Source: Lonicera japonica
Taxonomy: Eukaryota; Streptophyta; Magnoliopsida; Dipsacales; Caprifoliaceae
Assembly (NCBI GenBank): GCA_021464415.1
Contig: CM038467.1
Location: 27,397,248 to 27,461,247, forward strand
Reading direction: 5' to 3'
Length of the DNA: 64,000 nt
This document shows positions 59,101-64,000 of the stretch, in pieces. Within the stretch, counting starts at the first letter, position 1; each line of letters starts with the position of its first letter. The position numbers and the translations under genes are program-made. The notes beneath the pieces are model-generated. The model searched no databases. It saw only the letters and a program-made list of their open reading frames with translations, and was not told the DNA's origin.

Positions 59101-60868
59101 ACGAAACACACCGTGAAATCAACCTGGAATGCTATTAGAAGAGTAGGTGATACAATGGACTGCCATAAGGTTGTATGGTACAAGGATATAGTTTCACAGT
59201 ATGGTTGGCGTGCAAAGATAGAATCAGGATTAGAGATAAGCTCAAGAGATGGCAAATGATTAAAGACAGCTCGTGTATTATGTGGGGACGCAGAAGAAAC
59301 CCGGGGCCATTTGTATTTTGATTGTCATTTTACTCAATCCATCTGGAGAAGGATTCTAAGCAGAAACCAGCAGAGATATAGATGCAGCAGTTGGCAGATT
59401 GATATGGCAGTAAGAAGCTACAGGGGTAACTCTGTGGCTACACGAATTGGGAGATTAGCTTATGCAGTGACCCGGGGCCATTTGTATTTTGATTGTCATT
59501 TTACTCAATCCATCTGGAGAAGGATTCTAAGCAGAAACCAGCAGAGATATAGATGCAGCAGTTGGCAGATTGATATGGCAGTAAGAAGCTACAGGGGTAA
59601 CTCTGTGGCTACACGAATTGGGAGATTAGCTTTGGCAGTGACTGCATACTGTTCATGGCGAAAAAGAAATCCAAGGATATTTCAGAATGTAATTAGGAAT
59701 GATGATAGTGTATTGAATGATGTTCAGAACTATATTATAGGTAGGACTTGGTATTGGAAAGTAAATAGGAGCTATGCAAATTGGTAATTTGTAGAGAGTG
59801 GAGAGTAAGTGAGAATTATGGTGTAACCTGGGGGATGACCCTTGTATTGTTTGGTTGTTGAATGAATTTTGAACTTCACCGGAAAAAAAATGGGAATTCT
59901 TAAATAAATCCACAAAATTATTCTTCTTACCCCGCTTAGAGAGAACTTGCAATTTACCCCACTAAATTTTGTGAAAAACATTCAACTCACCCCACCTCTT
60001 TCATGTATGCCAAACAATAAGTTCATTCATTTTTCTCTTTGCGCACCCATAACACCAAACGCCATCCAAACATCAATGAAGCTTGTGAACTTGTGTTTGC
60101 CAATTGAAATCCCACCCCGAATCTTCAATTACATCATTAATTCATTCATTTTGAGAAAAGAAAATTCATGACATATACTATATTATATTATTATAAAGAG
60201 CGGTGGAGATTGAATCAAATCAACATTCAACAGAAGGCAAAGGTGTGAGGAACTCCTACAAGAGAAATCAGAGATCAACAGTCGCAGAAACAAAGATAAG
60301 TCACAAGTATAGATTTACGTTCATTTAAGGCTCAACACACTCTTTATTTAATTATTGTTTTACTCTGTTCCCATTCTAGATCTTTTACACCCAAACCCCT
60401 CAAATCTTCAATTTGGGTTCATAAAATCAATGGTTTAATTTGAGTTTTTATGAAGCACAATAATCTATCTCTATAGCTTAGATTTTAATTCTTTCAAGTT
60501 TTTAGAGATCAAAAGTCGAAACTAAACATATGTGGAATCTAAACAAAGGGTGTTCTTCCCTTGTTGAGCTTTAGGGAGACAAGGAAAAGGATAACAGGTC
60601 AAAACCATGTCGAATTTGAGCTCATTGGCAGTGGTTGACGACGACGGATCAGAAGAGGAGGACACTAGCAGTGGCGGCCTAAACCATCATATATTATTTT
60701 TGAATCTCATCCATTTTTTATTCCTTTTCCGGCGACCACTCCCACACGCCTTCGAGAAGTTATGCTAAAATTAACTCCAAAAACTCGTACAATATCGGAG
60801 AAATATTTTTACCCGATTAACTTCTAGAGAGATGATTTTTGCCGGAAAAATCTTAAAACCAATTAACG

Positions 60869-60912
<44 letters not shown>

Positions 60913-63709
60913 TGAAGGAGTTAAAAGAAGGGTAAAGAGATAATAAGAAACAAGGCCTTGTTTGGTTAAAATGAAATTCAAGTTTCGTATTAAATTTTAA
61001 AATTTGGTGGGGTGAAGTGAATAATTTTGTGGGTGTAAACAAGAACACCCAAAAAAATTCATACGGCTCTCATTTAATTAAACACATACAACACAAGAAT
61101 GCCGGCATGATTGAATAAATCCAAATGAAATATAAACATTTGTCCATCCATTATAATCAGAAGATATACCTTGGTTTGTAGTAAACTGAAAAGTGGGATC
61201 CAGTCATAATAGCATGCTTTGCAGCAGCAAGAATAAAAAGATGCCAACTTTGACTGGATATACCAGAAGATATCATACTGTTCAGTTGTCTTGTAACTTC
61301 AAGAACAATGCAAAGCCTAGTCTGAAGAACTATAGATGAGAGTTGACGAGCAATACTTTGCCTATTATCTAAATATGCGGTTCGCTAACTGGAAACATGC
61401 AACAAAAGAATCCTGACAGAATCAAAATGAAATATAAACATTTCTCAATTTATTATAATCAGAATAAATACCTTGGTTTGTAGTAAACTGAAAAGTAGGT
61501 TCCAGTCAAAATAGCATGGGATGCAGCGGCAAGAACACCAAAATGCATGCTATGACTGGATATAACAGAAGACGGCATATTGTTCAGTTGTCTCATTAGC
61601 CTCCTTACTCCAACACGTAGCTCCCCATTTTCTCCCCTGGAAAATACAAGATAAAGAACAAAAACATTTGAGGCAACACAACATTAAAACAAAACCATTA
61701 CCAACTCAATCACGCCTGCATAACTTGCCTTAGGAAGACAAAAACATCACCAGCAACCAACTTCTTTGCACTAAGAAAGACACTCCACCCAGTGGTGAGT
61801 AAATGGCGCCGAGATTTCCCTGAAAGTCATGTTTACCATATGTTAACAATATATAAAGGCCAAAAGATTTGGTCCAAATCAAGACTCAGCACCAAAGGAA
61901 CCAGAGCATTAGAAGTTACTAAAACTGTGAAATTCCTACCAGCAGAATTACATTGGGAATCTAAGTGCAGCAACATAGTTGCAAGGAGAACTTATGACCC
62001 TGGGGTTGGAAACCAACCGCTTTACCACTTGGGAAGTACCCTGCGTATAGCTTGGTGACAGTACTAAAAATGTCTACAAATATGAAGTGTAGAACCCGGT
62101 GTTTATTTAATGTCTGAAGGAAACTTGCTTGTTGGCATCAAAAGCTAAATTATCTCCAGGTATCAAGACAGTTTGACAAAAAACCACACTTCACCCAAAA
62201 AAAATTTGACTGGATGACAAATCTTCAGCTTACAAACCTATTTAACACTGTTTTTGTTTATTATTTATTACTGTAATAAATGAACCACTGTCAACCAATT
62301 GTCCAAATTTTAAGAATCAGTAAGTCTCCCACTCCAAGCCTGTAATTACAAATATACAGTCAACGGAAGAATAGGCAGAAAAATTCTAACCTTGAAATAT
62401 GTGACGAAAATGCCATTCATTGCCATGAAGATCAGTGGCAATCAATTCTTGCCAGGGTTGCTGTTGAGACATGTCCTGGAAAGAAAATTTGAAGTTAAGA
62501 CCAGAGTTTGGAAAACCTAAAATCCGTCAGCAGTTCTGAAAGGTACTGAAACTGTAATTAATACAGTGAATGGATGGGTTAAATTAAATCATACCAATGG
62601 AGGTAAACAATCGTCTGCATGTCTCCGACGTACAGAGAATCCACCGTGGGGGCTTGTGTCAGATGCAGTAAGTGTCTTGCAAAATGAATGGACATTGCAC
62701 TTTTGAGGTTCTGGAAAGGGAGGATCTGGGCTTGTGACCTCAGCTTGCTGATCCATGAAAGAGAATAGAAGTTAGGTCACAAAAGTAAGTAACTAACATC
62801 AGTACACAATTAATGGTATCTTGCCATAGATATTCAGTATACATTTATGATGCAAAACTAAATGGAATAAGCAAATCCCAACTAAAAATAAATCAAGGAG
62901 AAAAACTCACATCCAATTCAGGTAGCAGAGTTATTTGTGCATAAACTTCATCCGTTTCTGGTTCAGCCTAAATATAGGTAAAAAAAGGTGACTAATAAAG
63001 AACCGAAGAGAAAGAGAGGGGTATCTAGGTGCAATCAAATGAAAAATGAAGAGAAGATCACTTAAGTGCATAGTGGGTCATAAGAAAATCACCTGTAGTT
63101 GAACATTCATGACTTTGCAGAGTATTTTGGCTGGTAAGTTGAAAGAAGGAAGTTGTTGATCTAATCCCTGATGTGTCGATGCTTCAAGCTGTAACAAAAA
63201 ACAACATTGATAAAATAATGGAGGAAATTAATGGGTTAAACACGTGAAGAATGATCAGTCTGATCATCAGGATCGGTGGCAATGGGTACTAGCAAAGGCC
63301 AGCGTGTTTAATAAGAACATGTAAGATGTTAACATAATGCCCATACAAAGGCCCCACCAGGAAAAAGGAAAAGAAAATTGTAGAAATCTCTTACATTCCT
63401 TAATAAATTTTGCATCAGTCCTAGACTATAGTTCTAGAAAAAAAAAATAGTTAATGGCACTATGTTATGTATTTCTACATCTACATGGTAACTTGGTACA
63501 CATACATGAAGAAGACAGACCCTCCTAGTTGATATATCTGTGGATGGAAACTACGGAATTCATATGCCCAGAAAAAAGGGGGGAAACACAACACACCTGT
63601 TCCATGTGACCTTGCGGAAAGTAATAAACCCGTTCTCCTTCACAAGGAACCGTGACAAGCGGTCCAGCACTTGAGTGCCACAGTTCCTTGTACAAAGCAT
63701 CCGAGGCTC
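53149..63709 (-). CDS. Chimeric ARF1 paralogue with foreign C-terminus (5' end outside window)
   Basis: Minus-strand exons equivalent to ARF1 exons 2-12: 63597-63709, 63093-63188, 62911-62967, 62595-62747, 62391-62475, 61729-61819, 61472-61636, 58446-58565, 58283-58358, 57513-57681, 56683-57407, then a new terminal exon 53149-53523. Exon lengths match ARF1 through exon 11, the frame is open throughout, and the GC donor of intron 7 is kept. In exon 12 only about 16 codons ([16 protein letters not shown]) are ARF-like; the next 225 or so are foreign, GC-rich and Pro/Glu/Gln-rich, with two ERxEQVP motifs. The terminal exon ([18 protein letters not shown], then [20 protein letters not shown]) is also unrecognised. 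The middle-region repression motif and PB1 are lost. Conserved B3 residues are altered ([21 protein letters not shown]). Expression is unknown; it may be a pseudogene. Confidence 0.65.
53545..56590 (-). mobile_element. Full-length RTE-type LINE
   Basis: Minus-strand element inside the last intron of the chimeric ARF gene. The 3' end is the plant RTE signature: conserved CCGACCCCACCTAGTGGGAT tail followed by (TTG)n, seen on the plus strand as AACAAC repeats at about 53547-53566. The 5' end is not exactly defined, near 56590, where an imperfect repeat of the flanking intron (GGTACAAT...TTTCTTTAGCC) occurs. Confidence 0.85.
53613..56504 (-). CDS. RTE LINE polyprotein: endonuclease + reverse transcriptase
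   Basis: A single open frame of 963 codons. The N-terminal apurinic-type endonuclease (about residues 25-255) shows [35 protein letters not shown] and the terminal [10 protein letters not shown]. Reverse transcriptase (about 480-760) has [39 protein letters not shown] and the catalytic [10 protein letters not shown]. The C-terminal part ([33 protein letters not shown]) is typical for the clade. All key acidic residues are present and there are no stops, so the element could still be competent. It nicks target DNA and copies its RNA in place. Confidence 0.93.
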   Translation of the reverse strand: MKNKQGFPHLCERVRVKKLVHDRRIRFGTWNIGTLTGKSMEIVDTMIRRRINFMCLQETKWVGAKAKELDTSGFKLWYTGKVKSRNGVGIIVDKWWKKDIVDVKRVGDRILALKFVVEQDTFNVISAYAPQVGCEEHLKIKFWEDLEGLIQDIPLREKIFLGGDLNGHVGSSSENYRGVHGGYGIGVVNTEGKSILDFSSAYDLMVANTCFKKREEHLITYKSGAACSQIDFFLFRKGDRKSCMDCKVIPGESLTTQHRVLVMDIRVKGKVKRRGQGKVSRIRWWHLKGEKQRIFQHKVLEGGFWEANGSANDMWDKAAEGIRKIAKETLGESRGCGPRDKESWWWDDSVQDKVKVKRKCFKAWSLCKNAENWESYKEAKKETKKAVSESRTKAFDGLYQSLGTKAGEKAIYRLAKGRERKTKDLDQVRCIKDEEGNVLVKEQDIQERWKNYFHKLFNEGYEILASGDELNMREDDQNFTFYRRIQEKEVKEALIRMDSDKAVGPDSIPIEVWKGLGDKGIGWLTRFFNKILRSKKMPEEWRRSTLIPIYKNKGDIQNCANYRGIKLMSHTMKLWERVIERRLRKETSILDNQFGFMPGRSTMEAIYLLRRLMEQYRRDQKDLHMVFIDLEKAYDRVPREILWKALEKKGVRIAYIRVIKDMYEGAMTSVRTHSGSTEDFPITIGLHQGSALSPYLFTLVLDVLTEHIQEPAPRCMLFADDIVLVGESREELNGNVETWRQNLEAHGFRLSRSKTEYMECKFNKRRSTTNLEVKVGDNVIPQVTRFKYLGSIIQEDGEIEGDVNHRIQAGWLKWRKASGVLCDKKVPLKLKGKFYRTAVRPAMLYGTECWAVKSQHENKLSVAEMRMLRWMSGKTRKDKIRNVTIREGVGVAPITEKMVESRLRWFGHVWRRPADAMVRRVDHMEGSLVVRGRGRPRKTIGETIKKDLEANGFTRDMIHDRPL
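58712..59890 (+). mobile_element. 5'-truncated L1 LINE in ARF paralogue intron 8
   Basis: Plus-strand L1 ORF2 3' piece: [15 protein letters not shown] (across a frame change), then [20 protein letters not shown], the zf-RVT signature, and [14 protein letters not shown] near the end. A short A-rich 3' end follows at about 59882-59890. It starts where homology to ARF1 intron 8 ends. Frame breaks in the first half show it is inactive. Confidence 0.85.
59300..59641 (+). repeat. 171-bp in-frame tandem duplication within the L1
   Basis: Two nearly identical 171-bp copies start CCCGGGGCCATTTGTATTTT at 59300 and 59471. Because 171 is a multiple of three, the zf-RVT reading frame continues through both. 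Confidence 0.95.
59892..61050. mobile_element. Mutator-like non-autonomous element
   Basis: About 1.16 kb. The ends align as inverted repeats over some 40 bp, sharing CCACAAAATTATTC and CACCCC/CTTACCCC, starting GGGAATTCTT and the inverse of GGGTGTTCTT. A-rich 9-bp flanks match at 8 of 9 positions, compatible with Mutator-type insertion. The interior includes an open segment [20 protein letters not shown] at 60608-60667 that looks like part of a captured gene. Confidence 0.65.
60871..60906. repeat. (GA)n microsatellite
   Basis: About 18 GA units inside the Mutator-like element. Confidence 0.95.
61170..61292 (-). pseudogene. Partial duplicate of ARF exon 8
   Basis: About 120 bp homologous to the 3' part of exon 8, with its donor site, joined directly to intron 8 sequence (GTAACTTCAAGAACAATGCA). 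It lacks an acceptor and the 5' part of the exon and has diverged. The complete exon 8 of this copy is at 61472-61636. Confidence 0.85.
61987..62044 (-). mobile_element. SINE remnant in the ARF paralogue
   Basis: Retains only the tRNA-like head of the SINE found complete in ARF1 intron 6 (CTTTACCACTTGGGAAGTAC, reverse strand) with one target-site copy. The other half and about 130 bp in total were lost. Confidence 0.8.
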
Positions 63710-64000
63710 CTGTAACCAAAGAATGCGAAAAGCTAAAGTTAAGCGAAATTAATAAGAGGAAGTCATCATAAACACATGCACAAATTGGCTGTCCATAGCC
63801 GATCAAGAATCCTAGCTCAGTAAAAAAGGCACAAAACCATTATTAGGCACACATTGCAAAGCTTTACTTAAGCTATGAAGATTATAATAACTACACATAC
63901 TTGAGACTAATATAGTTAAAACACTTAAAGTGGTGCGAAACCAGACTAAGCACTACAACACAAGGAATTGGCAAGCTCCAGGTAACAGTGACTTGATCAG
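63710..64000 (-). other. Intron 1 of the ARF paralogue
   Basis: Closely matches ARF1 intron 1 (31010-31300 region). The start-codon exon would lie just beyond the window. Confidence 0.8.

Noticed and set aside
24738..64000. The two ARF copies as an assembly (haplotype) duplication
   Set aside because: The copies differ in exon content, transposon insertions and many substitutions, and one is chimeric; this fits a true old duplication better than two alleles.

Overview
The window is nuclear DNA from a dicot plant. Coding is organised as spliced genes with GT-AG (and one GC-AG) introns, the proteins belong to plant families (an ARF1-type auxin response factor, an SDR of the pterin aldehyde reductase type, a U2AF35-related CCCH/RS protein, a WRN-like exonuclease), and the AT-rich spacers are packed with MITEs, LTR retrotransposons, L1 and RTE LINEs and a tRNA-like SINE. 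I cannot name the species. There is no sign of bacterial, organellar or viral genes.

Layout. 1-3.3 kb: 3'-truncated (by the window edge) SDR gene on the minus strand, with a MITE in intron 1. 3.3-9.3 kb: repeats, including a foldback Mutator-like element with a protein-like loop and an hAT-like element. 9.4-17.6 kb: nine-exon U2AF35-related splicing factor gene on the plus strand; its RS-rich tail continues in another frame after an early stop. 18.7-19.3 kb: small proline/histidine-rich gene broken by a one-base frame change. 20.8-21.4 kb: intronless WRN-like 3'-5' exonuclease. 21.7-23.6 kb: related TAA-flanked MITEs, one with a nested element. 24.7-33.1 kb: complete ARF1 gene on the minus strand (14 coding exons, 675 aa, 5'-UTR exon with an upstream ORF), carrying a solo LTR, a SINE and a truncated L1 in introns. 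33-42.6 kb: MITEs, an L1 with a nested solo LTR, minisatellites. 42.8 kb: first exon of a MAD1-like spindle checkpoint gene whose intron is filled with LTR elements; one of them carries a captured PRA1 gene fragment. 45.6-53.1 kb: nested Gypsy/Copia remnants, an hAT element and a further inverted-repeat element. 53.1-64 kb: a second, diverged ARF1 copy on the minus strand that runs off the window.

The most unusual locus is this second ARF copy. All its visible exons keep reading frame and splice sites, but inside exon 12 the ARF sequence stops and about 225 codons of unrelated, GC-rich open sequence follow in frame. A correctly phased donor, an intron holding a full-length RTE LINE with an intact 963-aa ORF, and a 124-codon terminal exon come next. 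The predicted product would be an ARF DNA-binding region fused to an unknown C-terminus, without the RLFG-type repression motif or the PB1 domain. Several invariant DNA-binding residues are changed, so it may be a decaying or re-purposed gene. Comparing the two ARF copies dates the insertions: the SINE predates the duplication, while the L1 in intron 2 is found in one copy only.
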